A stretch of DNA of 33,979 nt, taken from assembly GCA_017997155.1 (NCBI GenBank), contig JAGOFO010000009.1, positions 1-33,979 of the forward strand. The letters are read 5' to 3'. This DNA comes from Myxococcota bacterium (GTDB lineage: Bacteria; Myxococcota_A; UBA9042; DTJE01). Below the pieces are notes generated by a model that saw only the letters and a list, made by a program, of their open reading frames with translations, made no database searches and had not been told where the DNA came from. Positions within the stretch are counted from its first letter, which is position 1. Every line of letters begins with the position of its first letter. Below, piece by piece: positions 16,182 to 25,647 of this stretch. The translations under genes were made by a program, and so were the position numbers.

Positions 16182-19100
16182 TCACTCGCAGACGCCGGCC
16201 ACGCAGGTTCCGGACGCGCAGTCGGTTCCGTAGACGCAGTGCTTGCCGGTCACGCAACGGTTGCAGACGCGGCCACCGCAGTCGATGTCGGTCTCGGACT
16301 GATCCATGATCCTGTTCCAGCAGGAAATCACCACGGTGATTCCCTCGTAGGTGCCGAGGTCGGTGCCGATGGTGTTGGTGCCGATTGCGGGACGTTTTCC
16401 GAGCGGCACGCTCGGCGCGAACTGGATGAATCCGCTTTCGGTCGAAACGGGGCCTTCGTATCCGGCGTTGCCGAACGACGGGGTCGCGTTCGTGATCTTG
16501 CAGCCCGCGCAGCAGCCACCGACGTCACAGCAGTAACCAGACTGGCAGAACTGTGAGATACAGTCGGAATCCTCGTTGCACGGCTGCTCGTTCGGCAGGT
16601 CGGCCACGCACTCGGCGGTCGAGTAGGTCGGCGGCAGCGGGTCGCAGTGGGCGTTCGCGTCGCAGACCTCGTCCATTTCGACCGTGGTGCCGGCGTCGTA
16701 GCAGGACGTCGGGCACGGCGGGTCGATCTGTTCCACATCGCCGTTGCAGTACACAGGCAGGTAGTAACCGCAGTCATCGGAAATCTGGCCAAGGTCGTAG
16801 ACACAGGCCGAGTCTTCCGGTGCGTACTCGGAGCCGCACTGTGAGTCAATGCAGGTCGCCAGGGTCTCGGTACCCTGACAGGTCGAGTAATCGCTGCAGG
16901 AAGGCGGTGCCCAGTAACCACCGCGCGGTTCAACGACCGGGCAGTCGGTGTTGCGGTTGCAGCAATCGCCGAAGTCGCAGCAGAAATCGTTCTGGCAGTG
17001 TCCGATACCGCCCGGCAGCCACTGCTGGTTCAGGCAGTCGATGTCTTCCTCGCACGGACCGCCGTTGGGCACGAGCGGGATGCAGATTGCATTGGTCGGG
17101 TTGTTGTCATCCCAGTCGCATCTTGCATCGTCGTCGCACTTGCTGTCATCCGGTACGCCGGCAGTCAGACACGAAGTGAGACACTCGGTGCCACCGCCAT
17201 CCCACGGCTCAAGCCACGTCGCGCCCGGGCAGGTGGACGTCGGGGAAACCGGGCAGAATGCCGGCAGGAACGCGCCACAGTTGTCCGCGAGAGCGCCGCC
17301 GCAACGGCAGTCGTCACGAACGAGCTGATCGCCGCACTTGTTGTCGACGCAGATCGGATCCTTTCTGTGTCCTTCGCACACCAGGTCGCCGGTGATCGGG
17401 TCGGAGACGGTGTCGCAGGATGCCGGGGTCGTGTAGAAGCCCGGACAGGTCGCGGCGCCCTGTTCGTCGCTGGACGGGCAGCAGTCGCCTTCGCCGCAAC
17501 AGTATCCGTTCTGGCTGTGCCCCGAGATGCAGTCCGAATCCTCGTTGGACGCTGCGCCGTTCGGCAGGTCGGCCGTACAGAACATGGCGCGCAGCGACGG
17601 ATCGGGATCCGGGTCGGTGGCAACCACCGGGTCGCAGTGCGCGTTCGCGTCACAGTCGGTGTTGGAGGTGCAGTAGCTGAGGCAGTCCGGCTTGATCTGG
17701 ACGGCCGGGGGCAGCGGGCCCGCGTCGCCGCAGAACATGGAGTAGTAGAAACCGCACCTGTCCGATTCGACCGTGTCGCCGCAAGCCGTGTCGTCCGGAA
17801 CCTCGGTCTTGACACACTGGTTGTCGACGCACCTGGCGTCCCAGCGCTTGCCCTGACAGAAGTTGATCGGAGCGAGCGGGTCGGTCACGTCCGGGTCATT
17901 ACAGAGCGGCTCCTCGCTGTAGACGCCCGCGCCGACACGGTTGCAAATCTGGTCCGCTTCCATCCAGGCCGGATCGATCCACAGCAGATTCGGGTCCTGG
18001 CCGTCCTCGGGCACTACCCACGGTTCGGTCGGACAGCAGTCGCCGCCATCGCAGCAGAAACCGTTCTGGCAGTGCTGGCTGACGCAGTCGAGGTCCTGCT
18101 CGCCAAGGATCATGTCGTCGCAGTCCGCGCCGTTCTCGAGCAAGGTCTGAACACGAAGCTCGAACCTGAAAGGCGTGTAAGCGAACATGCCGCTGTTGGT
18201 GTCCACGCCGACGTAGTAGTCGCCCGGCTGGAGCTGAAGATCGACGACTGCCGGCTGGGTCTCGGTCGTCTCGGCACATCTGAGGGAACCGGCCGCGCAG
18301 GTCGCGCCCGCCGAATCCTTCAGGAACAGCACGAGACGGTTGCCAGGAACCGGCAACAGCTTGATGGTGACGCGCTTGGGCGTCTGAAGATTGAACTTGT
18401 AGATGCGGTCGGGACCATCGAGGCCGCCGCAGCCGGAGTCGTTGACGGAGTTGATCGCGCACTGGAGCGTGCCGTCGACGAACACAGCCGGGTTGACGTC
18501 CTGGTTGCCCAAGTCGATCGGGGTCTCGCAGCGGCTGCCGAGATTCAGCGTCGGGTCATCCGAGCCCTTCATGTACATAGACCAGTCATGAATCGTACCG
18601 GAGTTGCCGGAAAGGACGTCGCAAACCTGGAGCGTCCAGACGCCGTCGATCTGTTCCCCGTTGAGCGCGCACATCGGCTGACCCGACGTCGAGATCCCCG
18701 GGTAGGTGATCGGGAACGAAAGATCGAAGGTGTTGGCGAAGCCGTCGTTGTCGCCGCCGAGGTTGTGCCACAGGCGGTGACGCGCGCCCTGCGGATCGAT
18801 CAGGTCCATCTGAAGGTCTCCGACCGCCTCGTGACTGAGCCTGACCTTGACTTCGATGTCCTTGACGTAGGCGAAGCCGGTGCTGACGGGCAGCGTGATG
18901 CTGGTGCAGCCGTTTACGCCAACGCGCTCGTTGATCGGCAGATCGACGGTTCCACTCGCCGCCTTGTAGCACATGCCATCCGGGCAGGTCGGGTTGCAGC
19001 CGCCGCGCGGGTAGCCATCGATGCCGCCCACGCAGGAGTCCTCGAAGCCGCAGTCGTCGTCGCCGGCGTCGAAGGGATGCTCACCACCGCACGGACCGTT

Positions 19101-22100
19101 GCAGTTCTGCATGCGTTCGTGCTCGCAGTAACCCTGGATGCAGAGGTCCTCGGTGCAGGGATTCGGCTCGTCGCTGCAGTGCGTGCCGTCCGGGAACGCG
19201 CCCCTGACGCAGAGGTGGCCGCCCCAGCCGACGTTCTGGCAGATGCCTTCGTTGCAGTCGTCGCCGGTGTCGGTGCAGTCGACCATCGTGCCGAAGCCGC
19301 ACATACCGTCGGTGCACACGTCATCTGAACAGCCGAGTCCATCGAACTCGCAGGGGGTGCCGTTATCGACGTTCCATTCGGCGCATGTGTCGGCCTGTTC
19401 GTCGCAGTAACCCTCGACGCAAGACGCACAGTAACCATCCGAACAGTCGAAATCCGTCACGGCGCAGTCTCGCGCCGCACCGCCCAGACAGTAGCTGAGA
19501 TCGCCGTCGCCGACCTGGCAGTAGTCCTGAATCGTGCAGAACTGACCGTCCTCGCACGGGGTGTAGTTCAACGCATTCTGCATCTTGCAGCTGCCGTCGA
19601 ACGGATCGCAGACATTACGTCTGCATTCGATGCCGGGATCGTCGCACAGGACCGGTCCATCGGCCAGTTCGCACATCTTGTCGTCGTTGCAGACCCAGAC
19701 GGAACCGTTGCAGAGATTGCCGTCGTCGAGACACGTGGTATCAAGGCCGTCTCGACAGTCGCAGGCAAGAGTCGGGCCTGGCATGCAGATACCCGCACTG
19801 CAGAAGTCGTCCTTGTTGCAGGTCTCGCCGTCGTCGCAGGTCGTGCCGTCTTCCGCCTGAATCGAGATGCACTGATCCAGATCCTCGGAGCAGGTGCCGA
19901 CCATGCAGGTGCCGTTCATGTAACTGCAGTCCACCGGGTCGCCGCCCTGGCATGCGCCGGCCGAGCAGAAGTCGTCACCGGTGCAGAACAGGCCATCGTC
20001 GCATGGCGAGCCTTCGGCCGAATTGACAACCGCGCATTCGCCGGTATCCGCCTGGCAAACGTTCGCCGTGCAGGGATCGTTGCTGGGCTTGCACTGCTTC
20101 ATCGAATGCACGCAGACTCCGCCGGTCGACACGTTCGTGCATGAATCAAGCGTGCAAAGGTTGTTGTCGTCGCACTCCGAGTTACGGAAGCAGCCGGCGC
20201 TTACGACATAGATTGTGAAGTAAACGAGCTGACCGGTCATGCCGGTAACGTTGTCCCATACCTTCAAGGTCCAGTCGCCGGCGACCGGGAGACGACGGTA
20301 ATCGAGCATCTGGCCGGGGCCAACAACGGGATCCCAGTCGTACACGTCGTGGAAGCCGGGGTTAATGCCGCCCTTGGAGTCGCGCAATCTGACGCAGACG
20401 TCCTCGTGGCACAGTTCCGCGCGCAGGTCGCCCGCGGCTTCATGGATCGTGCGAATCTTGACCTTCACCTTGGATACATAGCCCGTCGCGTTGACGTGCA
20501 GGACCTTGGTGAGACCGGCCGGATCATTATCGGGGATGTCGCTGGGCAGGTCGTTGATCCAGTCGTACTCGTAAGGCTGGCCCTCGATCGTGCGGCAGAC
20601 GCACAGCGAATCGCCAGAGAGCGGGTCGATATCGTTGATCGGATCGCAAACGCGATCTTCGGTCTCAGCAACGAGACAGACCTCGTTGCGGAAACAATCG
20701 TCGTGCGTGGAGCACGGTCCGCCACAGGCCTCGATGACCTCATTGACACACTGGCCGGTGGCCGGATCGCAGGAATCGACCGTGCAGGTCAGTCCGTCGT
20801 CGCAACCCCTGGGAGTGAACACGCAGACGCCACCCTCGCAGGCCGCGATCTGACACAGGGAAGCGGGGCAGTCCGCGACGTCGTTGCAGGACACGTCGGC
20901 CAGATCGGCGAACAGATGCCATTCCTCGAACTTGCCGTTCGAAAGGGAAGGATCCGTGTCTTCGGCCACAACAGTCCACGTACCGACCGAGCCCTCGCCG
21001 TCGAAAGCGGTCAGCGGAGTGGCCGAGGGAACGCCGATGTCGTAGGTTTCATAGATATTGGGCTTCGCGTCGGTGAAGCTGCTGTTACGCACGATCGCCG
21101 AGGTGCCCGACGGGCTGGTGACGGTCAGCTTCACGTCGCCACGGTACTCGTGGGCGACGCCGATCTTGAAGTTGGAGTTGGCAATCGCGCCGTTGGCCGC
21201 CACGTTGACCGCGCATGACGCCATGACCGGAGCCGCGCCGAAGTCGGTCTGACAGTCGGCATCAAACCTGAATCCGGGGATGTCGACGCAGTAACCGACC
21301 GACTTGTCGCAGGCCTGGTTGATGCCGCAGGACAGGGTCCCGTCGGGCCGGTACTTGTCGTTCTCGCACGGGATGCAGTCCTGGACCGGGAGGTTGGCGC
21401 ACTGGCTCGCGTTACAGTAGTCGGTCGTGCATACCTCGAAGTCCTGACAGTTTTCGACGCTGGTACAGGGAGGATAGCCGTTCTCGAGGAAGTTCAGATA
21501 CATCAACATGAGCTGGTTGGTGGTCATGGAACCGCTGTAGACGTAGGCGCCGAAAGGCAGCGACGCGCCGATGGTTCTGTAGACTCCACCCTCGATCGCG
21601 CCTTCGTAGGACACGGCCAGGGCAAACGGGTCGTTCGGATTCGAATTGCGGATGATTTCGCGGCCACCGCCCTCGGAGACATGGCGCAGCTTGTCAATCC
21701 ATGCGTTGACACCGGCGTCCTGGGCCACGGCGAACTCAGCACCGTAGAGGAAGTTCTTGCCGGAGACCGGACCCGCCACGCGAACGGTTCCGCCGTCCGA
21801 GGTGGCCTCGGTCTTGAAGTACGGATGCAGTACCGTTTCCGGCTGCGAACCGACCGGCGTGTAGAAGAATTCGCCGCCTTCGAGGTAGACGCGGCCACCG
21901 ACGTCCAGGTAAAGCCGCAGGCGGGCGGCGTCCATCGGCGTCACCCTGGCGTAGCGGCCCTTCACGCCGAGAACCGCGAAAACGCCGTCATATCTGGTCA
22001 GATCGGGAACCATCGAAAGGTTGGTGATGATCTGCGCCTTACGACCGGCGTCCTTGATCGCCTGCTTGATCATGACGGCGCTGGGGTCCTCCATGCCGTT

Positions 22101-24728
22101 CGGCGACCACACGATGTAGCCGTCCTCGAGCAGAACCGTCAGGTCGAATTTCGTCAACGACTCGAACGGCGAGTGCAGCGGGACTGTAGGTTCCGAACTG
22201 TATTCATCCTGGGACACAAGGCCCATCCGGTAGGAACCGGCGGTTTCCTCGTTGCAGGACGGCTTAATGTCGATACCGCAGTAGTAGTAACCGTTGACCG
22301 TGATCGGCACTCCGCAGACCAGCTGAACCATGCCGGGCAGCGTGTCGCAGAATCCGGACTGGCCGATATCGGGAGCACCGAATGTGAACACCGGCCGATC
22401 GAGCGGCTCATTGTCCAGTCTGGAAAGCGGGCTCCCGTAGAAACCCCAGGTCTGGTGGCTGGCGTCACGGTCGTAGTAACACATGAACAGCCTGGTCCAG
22501 TCACAGGATCCGACGGTGAGCGCGGGCATCTCGCCGGGAGCGGCGGACTCGGCTATCAGCGTGCCGGACTGAGTGTTGCAGGGGGTGCCATCCTGGGGAC
22601 ATCTGTAGGCCTTGGCCTTGAGGAACTGGTTGCTCACGCCGGCCGCGACCTTCACGTCGTCGATCTGCCAGGAATCGATCATGTAGGTCGTTCCCGGGGC
22701 GGTGTCGATCATGAAACCGACCTTCAGGGTGGGCGAGAACTTGATCGCTTCCGGGATCTCGGCCGACATCAGGGAGTATTCGATGTCCGCATTGGTGGTG
22801 GTCTCCCACACGAGATATCCAGGGTTGAACGAGTTGTTCGCGCTGGCCACGACCTTCAGCCTGACGTACTGGCCGGGAGCCGCGTGCTTGTATGACATCC
22901 TCCACTGAACGGTGGTTTTCTTCAGTGTCTCGTTAAAGGTGTCCCGGGCGGCGGTCATGCCGTCGAGCTGCGGGGTGATGGCCACGCTCTTGACCACTAT
23001 CGTGGGCAGCGGATCCCAGGTGAAGGCCAGGTGGGTGTCGGGACCAAGTTCATCCGTTTCGCCGTTGAGCTTCCAGTGGGATACCGCGTTCGTCTGGAAA
23101 TCCTGGAAAGTCCAGCCGATTTCCTGGAAGGATTCGGTTCCGTCGAACGGCTGGATGTAGGGCAGGTCGACCTTGCAGTTCGGGTTGACCGGGTGCGTGC
23201 ACACGCGGCGCCCTGAAATCGGTTCAAACACGCAGCGTTCGAGCGTACACGGATTGCCCTCGTCGGGGCAGTCCGGATGGTCCTCGCAGCAGTCGGAGGT
23301 GTTCCATGAGTGACGGCAGCTGTTAAGGGCGCACCTGTCGATTGTGCAGACGTCGCCGTCGTCACACTGAATGTCCTCGGTGCAGCAGTCAGCCCGCATC
23401 TTTTCGTGGAGACACTGATGACCCCAGCAGGAATCGTATGTGCAGTAGTCGCCGTCGTCACATTCGGCGTTCAGGTTGCAGCAGTTTTCAACCGGCTCGC
23501 CGGCCGAACACAGATTGGATGAAAGGTCACAGAAGTCCGGGGTGCAGTACTTCTTGTCGTCGCACTGGGCATTGGCGAACGCGGCGCGCTCGATTTCACT
23601 GGCCCACGGAAGTCCGGTGACCGGATTGACGGAGGCAGGCGCGTAGCAGCAACCCGGGTTGATGTTGTACGCGGAATACACACAGCGGTTGTTGGTGCAG
23701 TAGTCGGCGTTGCACGGATTCTCGTCGATACAGTCGGAAACGTCGTGGCAGCAGCCGTCAATCTCGGTGTTGGTACACGTGAGCGTGTTCACGTTGCAGA
23801 AGTCCTGGGTGCATACCTCGGAGTCGTTGCAGTCGGCGTTAACCAGACAGCAACCGGGCACGCGGGGATTCTCGCAGACGCCAACCGAGCAGGCATCGTA
23901 GGTGCAGACATTTCCGTCCTGGCACGTCGGATGATTCTGTTCGCGGTAGCCGTCGTTCTGGGCGCCCGGGGTTCCCTTGTCACCGGAACCGAACACCGTG
24001 GAGGCAACCACGAAGTCCAGGTCGCCCCACTCGGCGGGATCGGCCGGGAACTCGGGGAAGAACAGCGCTTCGTTTTCAAGCGAGTAGTGCCTGAGGCCGA
24101 TCGCGGCGCCGGCCGGCGCCGATGTCGTGTATCCCTGCATGGGACCGTACACGACCCTGTCGACCTCGACACCATCCGGGTCAAGCAGCAGCACCGAGTC
24201 TCCGCCGTTGATCAAGGCGAAGTTCGTAAGCTGGTATGCGCAGGTGACGCCACCGTTGGTGGACTGATTGGCGTTGCGGCACAGCACCAGGTAACCACCG
24301 GAGGGAATCACCAGCTGACCAACAATCTGGTGGACGCCGGGGCCGTCTTCGGCGATGAACCAGCCTGCCAGATCGACCGGCGCGGTGGTCGGGTTGTACA
24401 GCTCAATCCATTCGCCAGCGGCATCGCCGACCGCGACCGGGTCGATCAACAGTTCGTTGATAACGACGTGATTGACCGCAGGCTCGCAGGTCCTGGCTTC
24501 ACGCGGCACGAGCTGGCGATCCTCGAGAGACGCCTGCTCTTCCGGACGAACGGTTTCGGGACCCTTCGTCTCGGGCGCGCCCAGTTCGGACACGCCGGCA
24601 TCGGTTGCAGTCGTCGCTGTCATCGCGCCGACGACGGCGGCGTTGTCAACGCCGTTTTCCGAACAACCGGCGATGGCCCCGGCCACAAAAACGGCCAGAA
24701 CCGCAAGACTGATGGGATGGAGCTTCAT
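16182..24728 (-). CDS. Giant modular Cys-rich surface lipoprotein
   Basis: The 2848-residue protein starts at ATG 24728 (AAGGAGG just upstream; an in-frame ATG at 24776 lacks a signal peptide). The lipobox is IAGC, Cys22. Approximate modules: lamin-tail domain 83-257; EGF-like 'CDDGxxCTxDxC' repeats 264-516; MAM/laminin-G-like domain 519-693 ending WQIDDVKV; a segment with a glutamine-amidotransferase-like alpha/beta part near 890-1010; P-domains at 1168-1275, 1389-1511 and 1922-2051 separated by more Cys repeats; a pre-peptidase C-terminal (PPC)-like domain 2062-2203; four modules with CQNGYCCxxGDCC-type cores 2203-2743; and a final SETDIDCGG...CASGTCVAGVCE module. I count about 227 cysteines (8%), which implies oxidative folding outside the cytoplasm. 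No protease motif or MYXO-CTERM anchor is evident. A role in adhesion or as a surface scaffold is inferred. Confidence 0.93.
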   Translation of the reverse strand: MKLHPISLAVLAVFVAGAIAGCSENGVDNAAVVGAMTATTATDAGVSELGAPETKGPETVRPEEQASLEDRQLVPREARTCEPAVNHVVINELLIDPVAVGDAAGEWIELYNPTTAPVDLAGWFIAEDGPGVHQIVGQLVIPSGGYLVLCRNANQSTNGGVTCAYQLTNFALINGGDSVLLLDPDGVEVDRVVYGPMQGYTTSAPAGAAIGLRHYSLENEALFFPEFPADPAEWGDLDFVVASTVFGSGDKGTPGAQNDGYREQNHPTCQDGNVCTYDACSVGVCENPRVPGCCLVNADCNDSEVCTQDFCNVNTLTCTNTEIDGCCHDVSDCIDENPCNADYCTNNRCVYSAYNINPGCCYAPASVNPVTGLPWASEIERAAFANAQCDDKKYCTPDFCDLSSNLCSAGEPVENCCNLNAECDDGDYCTYDSCWGHQCLHEKMRADCCTEDIQCDDGDVCTIDRCALNSCRHSWNTSDCCEDHPDCPDEGNPCTLERCVFEPISGRRVCTHPVNPNCKVDLPYIQPFDGTESFQEIGWTFQDFQTNAVSHWKLNGETDELGPDTHLAFTWDPLPTIVVKSVAITPQLDGMTAARDTFNETLKKTTVQWRMSYKHAAPGQYVRLKVVASANNSFNPGYLVWETTTNADIEYSLMSAEIPEAIKFSPTLKVGFMIDTAPGTTYMIDSWQIDDVKVAAGVSNQFLKAKAYRCPQDGTPCNTQSGTLIAESAAPGEMPALTVGSCDWTRLFMCYYDRDASHQTWGFYGSPLSRLDNEPLDRPVFTFGAPDIGQSGFCDTLPGMVQLVCGVPITVNGYYYCGIDIKPSCNEETAGSYRMGLVSQDEYSSEPTVPLHSPFESLTKFDLTVLLEDGYIVWSPNGMEDPSAVMIKQAIKDAGRKAQIITNLSMVPDLTRYDGVFAVLGVKGRYARVTPMDAARLRLYLDVGGRVYLEGGEFFYTPVGSQPETVLHPYFKTEATSDGGTVRVAGPVSGKNFLYGAEFAVAQDAGVNAWIDKLRHVSEGGGREIIRNSNPNDPFALAVSYEGAIEGGVYRTIGASLPFGAYVYSGSMTTNQLMLMYLNFLENGYPPCTSVENCQDFEVCTTDYCNASQCANLPVQDCIPCENDKYRPDGTLSCGINQACDKSVGYCVDIPGFRFDADCQTDFGAAPVMASCAVNVAANGAIANSNFKIGVAHEYRGDVKLTVTSPSGTSAIVRNSSFTDAKPNIYETYDIGVPSATPLTAFDGEGSVGTWTVVAEDTDPSLSNGKFEEWHLFADLADVSCNDVADCPASLCQIAACEGGVCVFTPRGCDDGLTCTVDSCDPATGQCVNEVIEACGGPCSTHDDCFRNEVCLVAETEDRVCDPINDIDPLSGDSLCVCRTIEGQPYEYDWINDLPSDIPDNDPAGLTKVLHVNATGYVSKVKVKIRTIHEAAGDLRAELCHEDVCVRLRDSKGGINPGFHDVYDWDPVVGPGQMLDYRRLPVAGDWTLKVWDNVTGMTGQLVYFTIYVVSAGCFRNSECDDNNLCTLDSCTNVSTGGVCVHSMKQCKPSNDPCTANVCQADTGECAVVNSAEGSPCDDGLFCTGDDFCSAGACQGGDPVDCSYMNGTCMVGTCSEDLDQCISIQAEDGTTCDDGETCNKDDFCSAGICMPGPTLACDCRDGLDTTCLDDGNLCNGSVWVCNDDKMCELADGPVLCDDPGIECRRNVCDPFDGSCKMQNALNYTPCEDGQFCTIQDYCQVGDGDLSYCLGGAARDCAVTDFDCSDGYCASCVEGYCDEQADTCAEWNVDNGTPCEFDGLGCSDDVCTDGMCGFGTMVDCTDTGDDCNEGICQNVGWGGHLCVRGAFPDGTHCSDEPNPCTEDLCIQGYCEHERMQNCNGPCGGEHPFDAGDDDCGFEDSCVGGIDGYPRGGCNPTCPDGMCYKAASGTVDLPINERVGVNGCTSITLPVSTGFAYVKDIEVKVRLSHEAVGDLQMDLIDPQGARHRLWHNLGGDNDGFANTFDLSFPITYPGISTSGQPMCALNGEQIDGVWTLQVCDVLSGNSGTIHDWSMYMKGSDDPTLNLGSRCETPIDLGNQDVNPAVFVDGTLQCAINSVNDSGCGGLDGPDRIYKFNLQTPKRVTIKLLPVPGNRLVLFLKDSAGATCAAGSLRCAETTETQPAVVDLQLQPGDYYVGVDTNSGMFAYTPFRFELRVQTLLENGADCDDMILGEQDLDCVSQHCQNGFCCDGGDCCPTEPWVVPEDGQDPNLLWIDPAWMEADQICNRVGAGVYSEEPLCNDPDVTDPLAPINFCQGKRWDARCVDNQCVKTEVPDDTACGDTVESDRCGFYYSMFCGDAGPLPPAVQIKPDCLSYCTSNTDCDANAHCDPVVATDPDPDPSLRAMFCTADLPNGAASNEDSDCISGHSQNGYCCGEGDCCPSSDEQGAATCPGFYTTPASCDTVSDPITGDLVCEGHRKDPICVDNKCGDQLVRDDCRCGGALADNCGAFLPAFCPVSPTSTCPGATWLEPWDGGGTECLTSCLTAGVPDDSKCDDDARCDWDDNNPTNAICIPLVPNGGPCEEDIDCLNQQWLPGGIGHCQNDFCCDFGDCCNRNTDCPVVEPRGGYWAPPSCSDYSTCQGTETLATCIDSQCGSEYAPEDSACVYDLGQISDDCGYYLPVYCNGDVEQIDPPCPTSCYDAGTTVEMDEVCDANAHCDPLPPTYSTAECVADLPNEQPCNEDSDCISQFCQSGYCCDVGGCCAGCKITNATPSFGNAGYEGPVSTESGFIQFAPSVPLGKRPAIGTNTIGTDLGTYEGITVVISCWNRIMDQSETDIDCGGRVCNRCVTGKHCVYGTDCASGTCVAGVCE

Positions 24729-24824
24729 AGCGCCTCCTTGACCGGTGATGACACCTGCCACGCAAACATTGCACACCCGCCGCGACCAAGATCAGGACGA
24801 CCTGACAAAAAGCCAATCCTTCCG

Positions 24825-24838
24825 GCTGGTTAACCAGC
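24825..24838. repeat. 14-bp perfect palindrome, possible operator
   Basis: GCTGGTTAACCAGC is fully self-complementary and sits about 97 bp upstream of the giant lipoprotein start codon. Its size and symmetry suit a dimeric regulator. No regulator is assigned and chance occurrence cannot be excluded. Confidence 0.4.
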
Positions 24839-25056
24839 AACGGACACACTCGGATCACGGAGGAAAAAATCCACCGGGATCCTTGTGCAGCACGAACCGT
24901 GCCACAACACTTCCAGGTTTCTCATCTGCCAATACTAACCCCCGGCCAGCCCAGCCTTTTTCCGCCCGACACGCCGAGGCGTCATCGAAAGAGGCTCACC
25001 ACCCGGGCAGAGGGAGCACACATTCGCCGTCCGCCCCTTTCCCTGTGAAGAAAAGT

Positions 25057-25073
25057 GCGGGTATACTACCCGC
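25057..25073 (+). promoter_or_regulatory. Inverted repeat over a -10-like hexamer
   Basis: Arms GCGGGTA and TACCCGC (7 bp, perfect) flank TAC. The hexamer TATACT (25062-25067, five of six to the -10 consensus) lies inside the repeat, 68 nt before the small lipoprotein ATG. A protein bound here would block the promoter. No clear -35 is seen at the right distance. Confidence 0.45.
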
Positions 25074-25135
25074 CTGATGGCTGGTTCCCGCCGGTTTTGG
25101 GCCGCCATTTCGTTTCCGAATCCCTGGAGGTGATC

Positions 25136-25633
25136 ATGAATCGAGTTCTTTCCACGCTGATCGTTGTGACAGCGCTGGCCGTCATGTCAGGCTGCACCCC
25201 GACCCCCGCCGGGGATGGGACTTCCACCGCAGGTGGCGCTGCAACACAGGAACCGGCCAAGAATGAACCCGCGGCCGCCCCCGCGGCAGCCCCCGCCGCC
25301 GAACAGAAGGCAGAGGCGCCAGCCGAGGCCGCGAACCCGGAAGCGGCGAAGACCGAACCCGCCGCCGAGGAAAAGCAGGACGAGGCCGCCGAGGATCCGG
25401 ACGACGAGGCGGTTGGTGGCGATGATTCATCAGTGGATCGTGAAAAGCTGGCCAAGGCTTACGAAGAGGTCTACTGCGCCCAGAAGAACAACGAAATGAG
25501 CAAGATCCTGGACATCTACAAGAAGTACGGCTTCGAGACGCCCGAGGATTTCGTCTCCATGTGGATGGATGCCACCAGGGACACGGCCTGGGTCTCCAAG
25601 CTCGCCCACGACGTTGCGTCGAAATGCAAGTGA
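25136..25633 (+). CDS. Small lipoprotein with Ala/Pro/Glu linker and helical domain
   Basis: I use ATG 25136 (165 residues), with GGAGG 5 nt upstream. A signal peptide leads to the lipobox MSGC (Cys20). Residues about 21-100 are a low-complexity Ala/Pro/Glu/Asp tether. The last 65 or so residues form a compact helical domain starting VDREKLAKAYEEVYCAQKNN; it contains two Cys, one early and one second from the end, which could pair. The KKYGF...PEDF pattern recurs, from memory, in small lipoproteins of myxobacteria-like genomes, but I know no function. It is convergent with the B12 operon, 14 bp apart, with no evident terminator between. Confidence 0.85.
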   Translation: MNRVLSTLIVVTALAVMSGCTPTPAGDGTSTAGGAATQEPAKNEPAAAPAAAPAAEQKAEAPAEAANPEAAKTEPAAEEKQDEAAEDPDDEAVGGDDSSVDREKLAKAYEEVYCAQKNNEMSKILDIYKKYGFETPEDFVSMWMDATRDTAWVSKLAHDVASKCK

Positions 25634-25647
25634 TTCCGGCTCTGCGG

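Larger units (their letters stand above)
24729..25135 (+). other. Non-coding divergent region of 407 bp
   Basis: This is the intergenic space between the giant lipoprotein gene (leftward) and the small lipoprotein gene (rightward). I see no convincing gene; an open frame through 24745-25077 has neither a ribosome site nor protein-like composition. It contains a 14-bp perfect palindrome and an inverted repeat at a -10-like hexamer, listed separately. No strong -35/-10 pair toward the giant gene was found. Confidence 0.6.

Noticed and set aside
16998-19328. 776-codon open frame on the plus strand, opposite the giant lipoprotein gene
   Set aside because: It is antisense to a clearly coding Cys-rich region, is rich in Arg/Ala/Val as expected for a GC-rich mirror frame, and has no recognisable motif. 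The shorter antisense frame at 23745-24833 is rejected for the same reason.
16182-20200. Regularly spaced repeats that could suggest a CRISPR array
   Set aside because: The similarity is at protein level (cysteine motifs) inside one open frame, with degenerate DNA and uneven spacing.
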